DNA of 64,000 nucleotides from Chrysemys picta bellii (GCF_011386835.1 NC_088797.1:92204264-92268263); one strand, 5' to 3'. Numbered from the stretch's first letter, positions 46,037 to 59,480 are shown. Notes: generated from the letters alone by a model not told the origin. Numbers and translations: made by a program.

Positions 46037-47314
46037 AATACCCAAATGACTAGACAGGGAGATAGGTGTCTGTTATCTCCTACCTCAGAGGAACATTGCT
46101 GAGATAGGTCACCTTCTGGTGACCTGCCTTAACTTCAGTACCTTAAGAACATAATTTTCAGTACAGATACATAATTCCTTAAATATTGTTTGTACATACA
46201 TTTTGCCGTAGGTTATTGGCTCTTGGTAGAGACCTTGCATTCCTTCAGTGAACTATTATGCATATATCTGACCCAGGGTATCGCTGTTTTTAAAACCCTA
46301 TAGACTGCCGTGCCCTCTGACAGTTGGCACCATGGGGCCCATAGTAACAATCAAGAATCCATTTGCGTCCTTTTTGATTCTCACTAATAGGTTTAATTGT
46401 ACATTTTGGTATGTATCTGAAATCCTATGGTCCGAGTATGTATGTGGAGTGTTGTCACCTCCAGGGAGCCACATTCCTTAACAGAATAGGTGTTGGTGCT
46501 CCATTTTAAGTGAATAACACCTTTTATATATGATATGCCAAAATTAAATACTGGCTTGTTCTGATGCTATGATTGAACCTTGCCAGATAGGCTTGCTGCT
46601 CTGATTGAGTGCTTTATTTTACCTTTAGGCACCCTTAAAATAGACAGATCCAATTTTAACTTACATGTACATTATAGAAGACTCTTGCAACTGGACATGT
46701 TCAAACTATACCACTATTTTTTAGAAATAACACCTTTCTCAGTCTCTACCAGTCCTTTACACTGACTCTGATGTAAATCCTTTTACACTCACTCCTTCTA
46801 TGTTGCACACGTTCCAGCTGCTTAGTTACTTTTTTCATTTCCTATCACAGGTACAGATGGTAGTATTCCATGCATTACGAGCTCTGAATTTAGCTCCTAA
46901 TGTTGGGGCAAATTTGAAATGCCAGATAGGTCCAGTTTTAAGGAAGACCCACTGAAGTCCTTTGTGGCCAGCAGTTTCAAATGATGATAGAGCTTCCTGA
47001 AGATTCCTGGCAGTAAAATCTGACTATATCGATGCCTTGAAAAAGCAAATGACCTGGAGCTATTGTCTAAGCAAATTGCAGACCTGGTATAAACAGCATC
47101 AGCTCATTATCTTCAGTCGTGTTGCAGCTACTTTAGCCAGGTTTATATAAGGTCCTTTGTGCTTATAAGAGCTGCTTACAGTCTTTTTCCCTTGATGTAC
47201 AATTCATTTAGACTTTAGATCCTTATTTCCATTATTTCTAGTTCTATATATGGATGAAATAATGTAATGCTCTGCCAGAAACCCAAGTACCCAGAATAAG
47301 CAAGTGCCCAGATG

Positions 47315-47351
<37 letters not shown>

Positions 47352-50104
47352 GAATGGATTAGTTACTTTTCTGTTGTAAGCATGTGGATAAAAGTGCTGT
47401 GTGAGTGCAACTACAAGTAGTTATAGAGGTAGTAGAGGTAAACTGCAAAACAATGGTTAAGAACTCTTCACAATGGTTAGCAGCTGTTGTGATATGACCA
47501 TTCCCTAACGTGCTGACCAGTGTTGTCTCATTGATTCCTTGTGCTCCTTGATGATTGTCTGTATTGACTTGTTTTCTTGTGTCTCATCCAGACTGTAAAC
47601 TCTTTGGGGCGGGGAGGGAATGGGACTGTTGTTTGGTTCTGATTTTGGTTAGTGCCTAACACAATAGTGTCCTGGTCCATGACTGGGCCTCTTATATGTT
47701 ACTGCAGTACAAATTATTAGTAATTATAAAACAGTAATCCAACTGTAGCATAGCAGCACTCTCAAATCTTGTCTGGGAGCACAGTCTCCTATCTATTGAC
47801 TGCGGGGCACCCATTACATCAGGGCTTCTGTAGCCTCCTGCAGTTGCTGCATTCTTCTCTGCATGGAATAGATGCTATATTGTGAAAAATCACTATACAA
47901 ATATCCCTGCAAACCTGGGTTCTGTGGTGAAGTATTAACATCCCTGATTCAAAGCCCATCGTGGGGAACTGAAACATTCTCACTGAAATGGAGTGAGAAG
48001 AGTGTCTCTCTCGCTCTCCTATTCAGCTTCCCAAGACCTAGGATCACAAAGGCGGAATACTAGCTCTGCTGTTGCTGCTCCACTCAAAGCCATGATGCAA
48101 CTCCCATTGTGAAAGCCCCATAGCTGCACACAGAAAGTGTGGGGGCATTGTACTCTCAACATACGCTATAGGCTCTACACCCTGAGGTCCAATAGGAAAT
48201 GATGGTGAAATTATGGGGGTTTCAGCTAGGTTGCTCCATATAGCGTATACAGACTGAGTGTTTGTGGGTAGAGTATTTCACCCCATTTCCTGTTTAAATC
48301 TTCTTGTTCCCTCAGAAGACTCAGCAGCAACAGGGTTCCTACAGAGTCTAACAGACCAGCATGGAGTCTGTATAAAGAGGATCTGCTTATAGAAGTCTTA
48401 GAATTAATAGATGTTTTATATACTCAGTGTTGTCACTTAAATAAAGTACTTTCAGTCATTTCAAATGTGCAATGTGAGGCTTAGGTTTCCACCTAAGTGA
48501 AATTTCAACCTGGGTTTCATCTAGGGTTCCAGGCTGTTGCATGCTTTAAAAACTTTCTTGTAGAATATAATGACCTTTTGACCAGTTTAGATAAGAGTGG
48601 GGTGTGAGTGTTTGTTCTGTTAATGCCAATGGTCACTGTTAGATCTATTGATCACAATGTTTTGATTGATCACCTTGAAAGGTCTTTTGGTAATGTGGAA
48701 GCTTAAAAACCTTCTCAGTGAACACTTCTTTCATTTGGTTAATTCTGGTATATATTGTTAAGCGTAGGTCACAGGTTTTGTCCTTTTGTTGTTATACCAT
48801 AAGCATCATCTGGGTTTTCAGTACTATTATAGCACACCTAGTAATCTTTCTTACTATAGGTTGCAAAATCATACATTTTTCAAAGAATAAATGCCCTTCT
48901 CTCTGTTAACACCTTGTTATTAAAAATGAAAAAGTAAAAATATTATTCACTTTTCATCATTATTACTGGTTTTGCATTTCAACTGATGAATCAGGGTTTC
49001 ATTTCTGTTTATAGTTTGTTTCAAGCCATTTTTCCTTTCTCATTTCATGCTCTAGCACATTATTACAGTGTTCAGACTGCCTACATTTCAATGGAAAATT
49101 GTAAAATCCAACAAAAAATTCTTCTTTGGATTAAAAAACGAATCTTTCTTAGGAATTGATCCATTTCAAAATTACATTATCTGAAGAAATACTTGATATT
49201 CAACAAAAAAATTACTGATTACATTAAAAACTATGTAAAATCATTGCCTTGAATTGCAGCTAAAAAGCTCATTACATCAAATTTCTTTATGAAGTTTCAG
49301 GATGCTCATCTCCATATTTTGAGAGAACTGGGAGTTATTTCAGGTTTGGCAATTTCACAAAAACTTTTTCTCCTGTGTGTTTCTTATGATGAATTACATG
49401 TAAGTAAGCATTGTCTCCTGTCGACCATATAAAATAATTGGTTCAGTGTTGCCTGGTTTGTCTTTAAGTGCAAGTTTTTGACTCGTGCCTTTTGAGACTT
49501 CTTTTAATTGTACATTATGCATAATTTAACCTTGTAAAGTAGAATTCTGAGTTGTTGCTTAATTAGTGTCATAATCTACTTTAAAAGGGCACAACTCAGA
49601 CTGCTTCCCCTCACTATAGTTACAAAATAATCATCTTCTATACGTTTTATATTTCCTGAGACTTGTTTTCTTCCTCTTGCTTTTTCCTGAATGAGGAAGT
49701 GATTATAAGATCACCTCTTAAATTACATTTTTAAGGCCTTCCAGACTGTAGTAAAGGAAGAGACAGAGTCAGCACTCATTTCATAAAGTATCAGTAAAGG
49801 AAGTAATAGTACCCTGATTTTATTTTTCCCTTAGTAAGGACTGAAATGATTCACATAAATTTAGGAGGAGGCATAAATTCATTCTAGAGAACGTGGCTGT
49901 AAAATGTTAAAATAAGATGAATTAAAGTCAAATGAAATTGTCTGCAGTCCAGAGCAATAGTTTATTGTAGAAACTCTGGGGTAGAGAGAAATATTCTTGA
50001 GATTGGAGTGATCAACTTTTTGGGTACTTTTCATGGAATTTGGGAGTTTGAAAGTGAATTATCATTATCTTTATTTTCATTTTTTTTTAAATACTGTGAA
50101 GTGA
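46037..50104. other. Long AT-rich stretch without gene
   Basis: (TA)n lies at 47317-47346. 47585-47715 (GACTGTAAACTCTTTGGGG, then GTGCCTAACACAATAG and GGCCTCTTATATGTTACTGC) is a longer copy of the old dispersed repeat also present at 5104-5190 and perhaps 24110-24170. No coding signature was recognised in the short frames. Confidence 0.45.
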
Positions 50105-50836
50105 TGTGATGTACCTGGTTCTTCATGGCCCCCTGCTGGAGGCCCTGTAGTCCTACTACATGCTGCCCCAGGAAGGAACACTGGAGGTGAGTCCTCCAGG
50201 CCTGCCTAGAAAGGCCTCATGGAAGCAGCCAATCAGAGCGCAGCAGACACAGATAAAAGGAGCTGGAGGGGCTTATCGGTGCAGTTCCTAGTTGGAGTCA
50301 GAGGGGCGAGGAAGGGTGCTTCTGTCTGACCAAAGAAGCTTGACTGGCTGGATTTACTGGACGTGGGAGAGAGAGGACCTGAAAACTTTAACCCTAAGGT
50401 AATGGTAAAAGGACTAGATAGGAAGAGGCCCAAGGAAAGCAGCAACAACTACTTAAAGGAAGCAGGATGTGGCTGCTGTTTTATAATGGCCCTGGGTTGG
50501 GACCTGAAATAGTGGGTGGGCTGGGTTCCCCCACCAGCCACTGGGAAAGTGGCCTAAGTCCTGAGAAGGGGACAAGGCTCTTCTAAATGCAGCCCTTTGC
50601 TTTGGCTTCTAAAGGATGCTGAGATAGGGCTGAAGACCCTGGTGAAGGCATACAGTTTGGTGAACTTTGTTACCCTGGAAGGGGTCCATTTTTGACTGTG
50701 TGTCTTGGCAGGAGAGCGGAGCCACTGAGGACCTGCTTAGCAAGGTCAGCAACCTACAGGGGGAGACAGGAGTGGGGGAAAAGATTGCAGTACCACAGCT
50801 GCTAGGAGGCAGTCAAGATGAGTGCCTCCCATCACA
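50105..50836 (+). mobile_element. Probable solo LTR (TGTGATG...CATCACA)
   Basis: The block starts TGTGATGTACCTGGTTC and ends GCCTCCCATCACA, with 7-bp inverted termini close to those of the LTR at 14143-14759. CAATCAGAGCGC (50231) and AGATAAAAGGAGC (about 50251-50263) look like CCAAT and TATA elements in plus orientation. The flanks AGTGA and TGTAT do not match, so the target duplication has decayed or the ends are slightly off. The frames at 50233-50448 and 50667-50897 lie inside it. Confidence 0.6.
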
Positions 50837-51539
50837 TGTATACCAGGAGTGCTCCTCACATACCCTCTTAGTATCCCTTCCAATAGTCACACAATAGTCA
50901 ATTTTACTGGAACTTACTGACCACCCATATGTATATCCTATAATCCCATCATACCACAACTAGGGCTCAACCCTGCAATATACTGAGCACTGTTACTTCA
51001 TTGGCACTATTCTCAAAGTTAAGCACATGATTAAGTGCTTTGCAAGATTAAGGATGGAGTGCTCAACCTGCCCTAGGACAGCCTTGAGCAACCTCTGCTT
51101 CCACATCTCCCTTATTCCATCATCCCCCACACATATCTGCCTCTTGCAATGTGTCCAGAATATTTAGACATTCGGGTTAGGATGGACTGGGGAAGAGGGT
51201 GAGTACTTGATGTTAAAATACAGCATCTAGGATCAAGGAATAAACTTACTATTTAGTATTCATAATCTTGTGCTAAATATTTTTAAACAGATTTTTAATA
51301 ATCACCTGTGTGGTTGTATTACATTGAACAACATAACCACATTATTTATGGCAAGAAAGTGACAGAGAATTGCTAGAATTTAGCCTGAGTACTGTGGTGT
51401 TACACTCACTTCTGGAAGCACTCCCAGCAAGAGATGTATTTTAGGATATTTTCGCAGCTTCTCCCTCCAACAGCACTTATGAGATGGCAACATAAAGCAG
51501 AAACAGAAATTATCATCAGAAACACAGCTGTTTGAAAAA

Positions 51540-52440
51540 GTTAGGTTTTATCAGAAATGCCATTCACCTGCATTGGGTGGGGGAACCCGATGGGGCCAGT
51601 GGTGAAAGGGGGCCAGTCCCAATAGTAAGGGGGAGAGACATTTGCCAAGGGACAATAAGTAGCTCCTTCTCCTGGGAATCTCTGGGACCCATTGGCCAGC
51701 TGAGGGAGAGGGATGCTGATTGGCCAGCATTCCCCAGCTCCCAGGATTTAGCCCACCACAGGGGCCTGGTGGAGTTTCTTTTGGCTCTGTTTCAGCAGCT
51801 CACCTGAACTAAGAATGAAAACCCACCCTGACAGATGCTAGCTGGTCACTTGTTTAGGGAGTTAGAAAGGATTTTTTTCTCTCATGGGCCAATTCCAGGG
51901 AGGTGGTTTTTTTGTTTGTTTTTTACTTCCTTGCACGCTTTCAAGCCACAGTGGGTTAAGTAGGAACATGCTTAGTACCAAATGGGTGGGGGGGGGGGGG
52001 TCGGGGTTGGGAGTGTTGGTTGCAACTTGTAGCCAGTTTACAGTGCTGTTAATAGAGTAAAAAGAACTGGAATTTGGGTGATGGGGCTTAGGCTCATGTG
52101 ATAGGATCAGATCTTGTAGTCTTTGCAGGCTGAGGTCAGATCTTGTAGCCCTCATGGGCTGAGGTTCCCATGCTGCTGCACCTTCTGCCCGCTTTGCAGG
52201 GATTGGCCAGGGGGGAGTGTGCTAGGATTCAAAGAGAGCTGAGTCCTGGAGGCTAGGTTGAGGAGCACCTATCCCATTTTATGGGTTATATGGTAAGGAG
52301 CCCTGTAATCCCTGCACTGGAACCAATTAAATACCTGGTATATCGGAGTATGGGGTGATGGGTAGGTAGTGCCCCTTCCCGGTGTTAAAGTTTAAAAAGA
52401 GTTGCGGCCTGACATTTAATTCCATGCTTCTGTGTCCACC
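51540..52440. repeat. Probable interspersed repeat, class unknown
   Basis: The region is less AT-rich than its surroundings and contains CCTGAACTAAGAATGAAAAC, GTCACTTGTTTAGGGAGTTA and an imperfect tandem of CAGATCTTGTAG..CTT/CTC..GGGCTGAGGT units (52105-52163). I recall it as a dispersed turtle sequence but cannot place its ends or class. A 13-base G run lies at 51988-52000. Confidence 0.4.
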
Positions 52441-53838
52441 TCAACAGCTAGCCTACCTGCAGACCTATTCCTTCTCTTCTCCCCCACTAACACCTTATTG
52501 GAAAAGTACAGTTGGCCAATCACTAATGTAATGATGCCTTCCTTAAAATGTTGAGTCCATTTGTATCACACCAAGAAAATAATATATACTATAGTATATT
52601 TGTAGAAACATTCAGACTTGGTCTGGAAGTTGGGGTGGGTGGGGGGGTGGGTGTGTAAACAAACTGCTAAAAGTGAAGGCCTGCTCCTAATTTATGCCCC
52701 CTGGCTGCTTGAACATTCCACACACAATTCTATGGTTAATTCAGTTTCGGGGGAGGGGGGGAAGTTGAAGGTTCCCTTCAATTCTATCTATGAATCTTAC
52801 ATCATTCTAATTCTTGCTGTTGTATTTGCATAGCTCTTTTTCAAATCAAGGTTTTAAATTGCTTTAAAAACATTGTACGAATAAACCAGCATGAAACCAC
52901 TAAAATGTATGCATCTCTGGAGTAGCATGTGATTGCCATTATATATCTTATGACAGCTTCCATTTATTGCTCAGTTTTCTTGTTTGCAATCTAAGAGAGG
53001 GATCTCCTAGACTTCATGTAAATATCCTGAGTTTAAAATCAAAGCCAAATGTAAATGGGGAAACAAGCTTTTAATCACCCTTACAATGTGGCTGTGGACC
53101 CTGATTGTCAAAAGAGACATTCTGATTGGCTAACAGTGCCTTTGTGAAGACATCACTTGCATTCACCAGCTCCTGTTGGCACACTTGGGTTTATCACTGA
53201 AAAACAAACTCCAACTCCTGTTGTGTTAAATGAATGACGTTGTCTGGTAAAAGGGATTTGATTTTTTTTTCTCTTCCACCTTTTTCCATTTTATCTCATA
53301 CTTTCAAAACAAATGACAAGAGTAGGGTTAGAGCAAAAAAGTGAGTTTTCCAGGGCCTTGCAATTCCCACTCCTAAAATACAAGTTGCGGCAGTTTTGGG
53401 AGCTCCAGCCAATTTAAACTCCGTTGTACTAAATAGGTCTGTCTTGTGAATTGTTCCACAAGGTCAGGCCATTGACTTCAGTGTGGCTGTGCAAAGCAGA
53501 TTGGGGCATACATTGTGAAATATGCCAACTGAATGTTTGCAAGGCAAAGGGAATTAAAGATGTGTGTTTGAACATGAACAGCTACTACTGAGATGCCTTT
53601 GGGGGTTCTGGCGACAGAAGAGAGATTTAGGGGGCCTGAATCTAAAGGGAGACTTACATTTATTCTTTTTTTAATTAACCTGAAACTGAAGGAAAAAGGG
53701 TTTTGCAATTCCCCTATCACACCTGCTATGTTTTATAATATACTTTTCCAAGGAGCTACTTTCCATAGAGGAAGGATACAATAAATAGATGTATTTTTCT
53801 TAGTAGAATGAGTGCCACGATAAGTTTTTAAGCCAAAC

Positions 53839-53881
<43 letters not shown>

Positions 53882-53984
53882 ACCCCACGTTTTCATCAGT
53901 ATGACTCCCTGTGACAGGTTTCAATAAAGTCATGCTTACTCAGTTACAGTATTGACACCTCAAGTTTTCAAAATCCTGATTTTA
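52441..53984. other. AT-rich sequence with a (TA)n tract
   Basis: (TA)n with one interruption lies at 53839-53877. No gene was recognised. 53080-53180 looks unlike any repeat in the window, but nothing identifies it. Confidence 0.4.
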
Positions 53985-54135
53985 AACCTGCCAACATCAT
54001 GAGACTGACTTACAAATCATAAGATTTTAAATGTGTAAAGACACAAAATTTGCCTTTTAGTTTTTGTGGCTTTAGGGTTCATATTTTCAAGTTTTTCTCA
54101 GCATGAGAGGGAAAACCAAGGTTTGTGTTGTCCTG
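53985..54135. repeat. Dispersed repeat (ATCATGAG family), copy 2
   Basis: CATCATGAGACTGACTTACA, AATCATAAGATTTTAAATG, GCCTTTTAGTTTTTGTGGC and GGGTTCATATTTTCAAG match the landmarks of 12945-13220 in the same order. Confidence 0.55.
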
Positions 54136-57009
54136 GTAGTATTTACTTTTGTGTCTAACTCACCAGGAGTAAGCCTTGGTTAATAAGTGGTGACTGGGTA
54201 CCGGCAGTTACCTCAAACCTTTTCTGTCACCTTCCTGCTGTGAAATCATTAGAATAGGAAAGAGAATTGGCCAAAAATAAATAAAATAAAATAAAAAGTT
54301 GAAAGATACCAGTAAAACAACTCATCCTCTTACCCCACAAAAAATACTAACTAGTGAATTTGAATTCACTGAACTCTTTTCCATTTATTCTATATGTTTT
54401 GTTTAACATCACTGCTACTGTTCATGAAATAATTTCTGCATAAAATCACAGTTTGGTATAATGTACAACTGTCCAGACATATGAAGAGGGCTAATGGTTG
54501 TGGTGCCAATTTTGCTCTTTCTTGTTGCACTTTTTAGCCCTAAGATCCAAGAAAATCCACAAAAAGTTGATTGGCATAAAGAAGGGAAATGCTGTCTCTG
54601 CCCCAGCACTCTAATGCCACTCCCAATCTGTTTGTTTAGGCTCTTATACTGTGCCCGTTACTGTGGTATCTGAGCACATCCAGGCTTATAGTGTAAGATC
54701 CTATTGTAGGTTAGGCTTAGCTTCATAGAGTAGCTTGCCTTCTATAGGGCAGCAACATATTACCACATATGGATGGCAGATTGGATTGGGGGGGAAAGGA
54801 AGGAAAACGGGGATCATGTTGAACATGTGCCTCTTCTGATGATAATAGGTTGAAAAATGACAATCTTTTTACTTACACTTCCTCAAGAGGAAGGCAGGGC
54901 TTGCTGAAGTGTGTTTTAAGGAAGGGGTTGCTGTGCTGAAGGATACGCAAAAGATAAAGCTACTAGAAGCTTTTGTCTAAACAGTTGTCATGACTTTCCA
55001 GTAGTTGTTTCCAAAGCTATATAATACGAGGCTCTTAAAATGCTTCTATCTCAGACTTTTTTTTAATCCCCAAATGGAGCAATTTAACCTTATTTCATAT
55101 TGTTAATAGATTGGAGATTTTACTTCAACTCCAAAAAGTAGCTGAGAGAGTCTAATGCATTCTCATTCTACTATACTAGGACCATTTAGTATATTTTAAT
55201 GTTGCAAATCTTATAAAAGTTTACAGTAGGGAGCCATGTTCTTCGTGTGCATGCACACATGCATATCTAGAAAATATATTTTACCTGTTTTCCCCCCCAA
55301 GTTTCTGGGTTAGAAATCCATTTATTATTCGATCCTATCTAATCATTTCAGCAGGATGTTTGAAAGCTTTAGTTAAAATAACCCAGGTTAAAGGGTGCTT
55401 TTGTCACATCTGTGATACACAAAGCTCTCACTTAAACTTTGCCAATAAAGCTCAAGTGTAAAAGGAATGCTGTCAACTACCAAAGGCCTAATTTCTTTTT
55501 ACATTAAATTGCAACAATTGCATAGTGTCTAGAAACCAGTCATTGCTGACAAACTCAATTCCAATCCCCCCACACATACAATAGGAAGCCTACAGACTTC
55601 TCAGTTTCTCCAGGCTGCCTTTCAATAAACACTTACGAAAAAAATAGCTTTTCTGTCTAATCACAGGATGTGTGATTATACAAAGCATATCTATGGGCTC
55701 CATTTACAATAATAGCAATTAAAGCCTACTGCCAACTTATTCCTCATCTAATTTTCTATAAAATAGCTAAGAGCTAATAAACCATGGTTTTTATGTGTCT
55801 TTGTAACAACCAGTAGGAATATTACTTTTTTAATGTTCTGCTAAATCATGAAATCTCAGCCTTGCCATTTGCTGTATCCTGATATCTGATAACAGTAACA
55901 TGAGAACTTTTCCCCCTCTGATTGTTAGAAGTATGCATACTCATTCAGTGTTCTAGAAGCCTCAACTACACATTTGCAGCAATATACCTTTTAATTATTT
56001 CTATATAATTTTTCAACAAAAGACCCTACCTGTATGGCATTGATGGAGTCATGAATGGGATTTGATGGCTTCACACAAGAATAATTCATTTAAATTGTGG
56101 GCATAATTGTCTTGGGTTGATGATGTCAGTAATCATGGCTTCAGTCATGTTGGAATATTTGCTGATAAACAGTCTTGTCGTTTCTTTTGAGCCAAACGTT
56201 TTGTGTTATGAAAGACAGCAACAGGTTTAAAAACGTAAAATAAACGAGGCATTGTTTACAGTAGATAACACTAAGGATTTAAAGTCCAAAAGGACTGTAG
56301 GCACAGGTTGTCCATTGATTCTTATTGGGAGGTAGAAAAGTTCTTCAGCCTAATTTAACCCTTGAGAAATCTCCCCCCCACCCACTCTCCACCCTTCATG
56401 CTTTCAAAGCTATGCATGTGGCTTTAACTGTGTGACTCAGCAGATAGCAACCAAAATCTTTGAGAGCTCTATATTTAGCAGTCACTAATCAAGTAGAACT
56501 GCCAATGAAGTAAATGGGACTTTTTTGTCCAGTTAAGGATTATAGGATTTGAACTGGATGAGAATTATAATAAGGATGCTTACAGGCAACTGATTCTGGA
56601 GTGAGACATACAAAGTTTTTGTTTTGTTTTTCAGTGGAATGTAAGTAGAATTACAGATGCACAACTCAACATATGCTGATACTTAACTGTGCATAGTCTA
56701 GCAGCTTTCAGGAGGCATGAGACTCTGGGATAAAGGAGAAAAAAGGGCAGAGATTCCTTGTGTGTCTACTCTGTTACTAAGATGGAGAAGGCTATCTTGT
56801 TGTGGCTCCCAGTTCTTCGAGGATTGCCTGTGAGATGCTCTCCCCCTATACCAGGAGCAAAGGGGCAGAGACATGGCATCCTAGCATACACAGTAATGTG
56901 GGGGTGTACATTCTACCACTTACTGGAGTGTAGCAGACACCTGTGTAAGGGGGAAGTCCTGGGAAGAATTCTGCCTCAGAGAGACGTCTGTGAGATATGT
57001 CTGAGAGAT
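54136..57009. other. AT-rich stretch without recognised gene or repeat
   Basis: This is the longest part of the window where I recognise essentially no transposon. 55320-56290 is AT-rich with many TAAT-type words and could be conserved non-coding DNA, but that is only a guess. The frame at 56758-57021 has no motif. Confidence 0.4.
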
Positions 57010-57296
57010 ATCTACAGATAATACACTATCTTAGCTACATTGGCATCGCTGTGCCAGCATAACTCTGTAGCATAGATACAGGCTAGGCCGGGGGAAGGGG
57101 TTTTTCCATCCATGTAGGAAAACCATCTCCCTCAACAATGGTAGGTAGCTACACTGATTACATTATTCTTCCATTGACATAACTGCGTCTACACGAGAGG
57201 GTAGGTTGGCAGCTGTGTTGGTCAGAGGGGTGGTTTTTTCACACCCCTGACTGATGTAGCTATGTTGACCTAACTTTTAAGTGTAGACCAAGCCTG
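57010..57296. mobile_element. Non-autonomous DNA transposon of the 'TGTCTACAC' family, degraded
   Basis: The right end reads TTAAGTGTAGACCAAGCC and the interior has GCGTCTACACGAGAGGGTAG and GAGGGGTGGTTTTTTCACAC, landmarks of a short element family with CTATGTCTACAC-type termini. Related copies lie at 60961, 61249 and 63168. The left end is uncertain. Confidence 0.55.
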
Positions 57297-58182
57297 AAGC
57301 ACAATATGCAGGCTGTCTGGAGTGGCTCACAACAATGAGCGTCAACTTCAGGGTAGACTGCTATAAACCAGAACACAAACCTCAAATTGGTTGCATGTTC
57401 TGTAATTAGATTTCACCAACCAAGTATGAAGTGTGGACTCCTCAAGCACTAGAACAGCCTTGACATAGTGAGTCACTCCTATCTTGCCACCCAGGCAAAC
57501 CTGCCTTTGCAATAGATGGTCCCTTACACCAAAAATCACAACGGTTACTCACAAAGGACCAATCATTTACGCCATACCATCTTTACTCTAGATTGCTCAC
57601 CAAAGCCTACACATGTAGCCAATCCGGAAATAAACTATCTAAAGATTTATTAACTAGGAAAAAGAAATGTTGTTTTCAAGGTTAAAGCAGGTAAATGTAC
57701 ACACACAAATGAGTTGGTCTTAGGTTTCAAACGGTAATGGAAGCTGCTGTAATATGCAAGCTCTATATGTCCTTTAGGGCTAGTCCAAGCTAAACAGCTT
57801 GGGGATCCCTTGGTTAAGCTTAGAAATATTGCCCTCTCCAAATTCCAAGCAGCATAGTGATACAGTTCCTTCTGGTTAGGGAGTTTTATTCCCTTCCCCC
57901 AGAGTTCAAACAGTGATAGGATGAGAGTTTGTGCATGTCCCCTCCTCATGGGCATGAGGGGGGGAGCAATCAACGAAGTATTTTGTCCACTGATGTTCCA
58001 CAACGGTTCATCTGGTTCTGTAGGCCTGCTTTTGTTGAGCAGGAGATGACTTCTTGTAATAAACTAGTATTTCACACTTGGTAATACTTCTCTCCTGACT
58101 GATGGTTTCCAGTCTCATAGCAAACACTTTTGTAGTTACAAAGCAAACACTTAACTATTAGCTTATAACATGGGAAAGAGAT
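57297..58182. other. Unassigned sequence
   Basis: No gene was recognised. The minus-strand frames at 57348-57539 and 57650-58003 have no family motif. Confidence 0.35.
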
Positions 58183-58190
58183 ATTGTAAG

Positions 58191-58302
58191 CAGGGCTTTG
58201 GAGCGGAACCTGGAGCTGGAGCCTGGAGCAGTTCCGGAGCAGTGGAGCTGCAGGTTTTTGCCTGGAACTGGGCCAGAGCCGGAGCACAGCTCCAAAGCCC
58301 TG
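58191..58302. mobile_element. Short hAT MITE (112 bp)
   Basis: It starts CAGGGCTTTGGAGC and ends GCTCCAAAGCCCTG, perfect 14-bp inverted repeats. It is flanked by the perfect 8-bp duplication ATTGTAAG (58183-58190 and 58303-58310). The interior is an irregular GGAGC-rich sequence. Confidence 0.92.
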
Positions 58303-58351
58303 ATTGTAAGTAAGATTAATGCATACAGCAACTCAAAAGCATATCATAAAG

Positions 58352-58925
58352 CATTCAGAAGTGGTGTGCCGAGTCTTCATTTATTCACTTTAATTTAAGG
58401 TTTCGCATGCCGGTAATACATTTTAACGTTTTTTAGAAGTTCTCTGTCTATATGTAATTATAACTAAACTAGTGTTGTATGTAAAGTAAAACAAGTTTTT
58501 CAAAATGTTTAAGAAGCTTCATTTAAAAATAAATTGCTGAACTTAAGCCGTTGGCCTGCTCAGCTCGCTGCGGGCCTGGGGTTCCGGTCACCTAGGCCGG
58601 CAGCAGGCTGAGCAGGGCTTGCGGACAGAACCCCGGCTGGCAAGGGGCCGGCAGCCAGAACCCCAAACTGGCAGCGGGCTGAGCGGGGCTGGTGGCTGGG
58701 ACCCCAGACCGGCGGCGGGCTGAGCGGAGCCGACACCCCAGACCATCAGCAGGCTGAATGGCTCAGCCTGCTGCCGGTCTGGGGTTCCGTCTGCTGGCTC
58801 CTGTCAGCCAGGGTCCTGGCTGCTGGCCCCACTCAGCTTGCTGCCATCTGGGGTTCTGGCTGCCGGCCCTTTGCCAGCTGGGGTCCCAGCCACCGGCCCC
58901 ACTCAGCCCGCTGCCAACCTGGTGC
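58352..58925. mobile_element. hAT element, 5' truncated, with GC-rich minisatellite core
   Basis: CAGAAGTGGTGTGCCGAGTC, GTTGTATGTAAAGTAAAACA and TTTAAGAAGCTTCATTTAAA match the body of the element at 20225-20534. The terminal CAGGGGT...CTTT is missing. From 58550 it carries irregular GGCTGAGCGGGGC / CCCCAGACCGGC units, in both orientations around about 58760, that are absent from the short copy. This is therefore a longer family member. Confidence 0.7.
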
Positions 58926-59480
58926 TCAGGGTGGGGGGGTGGGGATGTGGGGGGTGCAAGAGTCAGGGCATAGGGTGTGGGGGGGCTGGGTATGTGTGGA
59001 GGGTGCAGGAGTCAGGGCAGAGGGCTGGGGCCATGTGAGAGGGTGCAGGAGTCAGTGATGGGGCCATGGGGGGATGCAGGGAGCTGGGGTGCTGGGGGCG
59101 TGGGCTGGGATCAGGGGGGTGCTCCCAGCCCCCTGCCCTGAGTGGCTCACGGCAGGGGGCTGGAAGGAAATGCCCTGCTCCTGCCTCCCTTCCCCGCGGC
59201 CCTGCTCCTGCCTCCCTTCCCCGCCTCCTTACCGGTCTGAGTAGCGAGAGCATTGGGGCTGCTCTTCTCCCCTCCCTCGCAAGGGCCATTAGGAGGGAGA
59301 GGAGGCGGGGCATGACACAGCACGCTGGGGGAAGAAGCAGAGGAGGCGGAAGCTTGGCTGCCGGCGGAGCCTGCCATACAGCAGCAGCCAGCAGGAGCAA
59401 GCTTGTTCTGCCCCTGCTAGAGAGAGCGGTAGGCGGGGGACGGAGAAGAGCAGGCTAGGTCCGGCAGCATTGTTAATGGC
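58926..59480. repeat. GC-rich repeat-derived block
   Basis: GGTGCAGGAGTCAGGGCA-type units recur (58955-59070). CCCTGCTCCTGCCTCCCTTC is duplicated in tandem with a 28-bp period (about 59174-59228). The 145- and 130-codon frames on opposite strands (58963-59400 and 59066-59458) follow from the lack of AT-rich stop codons and show no domain. The block adjoins a hAT element and is probably transposon-derived. Confidence 0.5.

Noticed and set aside
45658..46038. Four overlapping frames of 75-94 codons
   Set aside because: They mirror each other across a palindromic MITE.
58963..59458. Overlapping 145- and 130-codon frames on opposite strands
   Set aside because: Both arise in a GC-rich repetitive block where stop codons are rare. 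Neither shows a motif.
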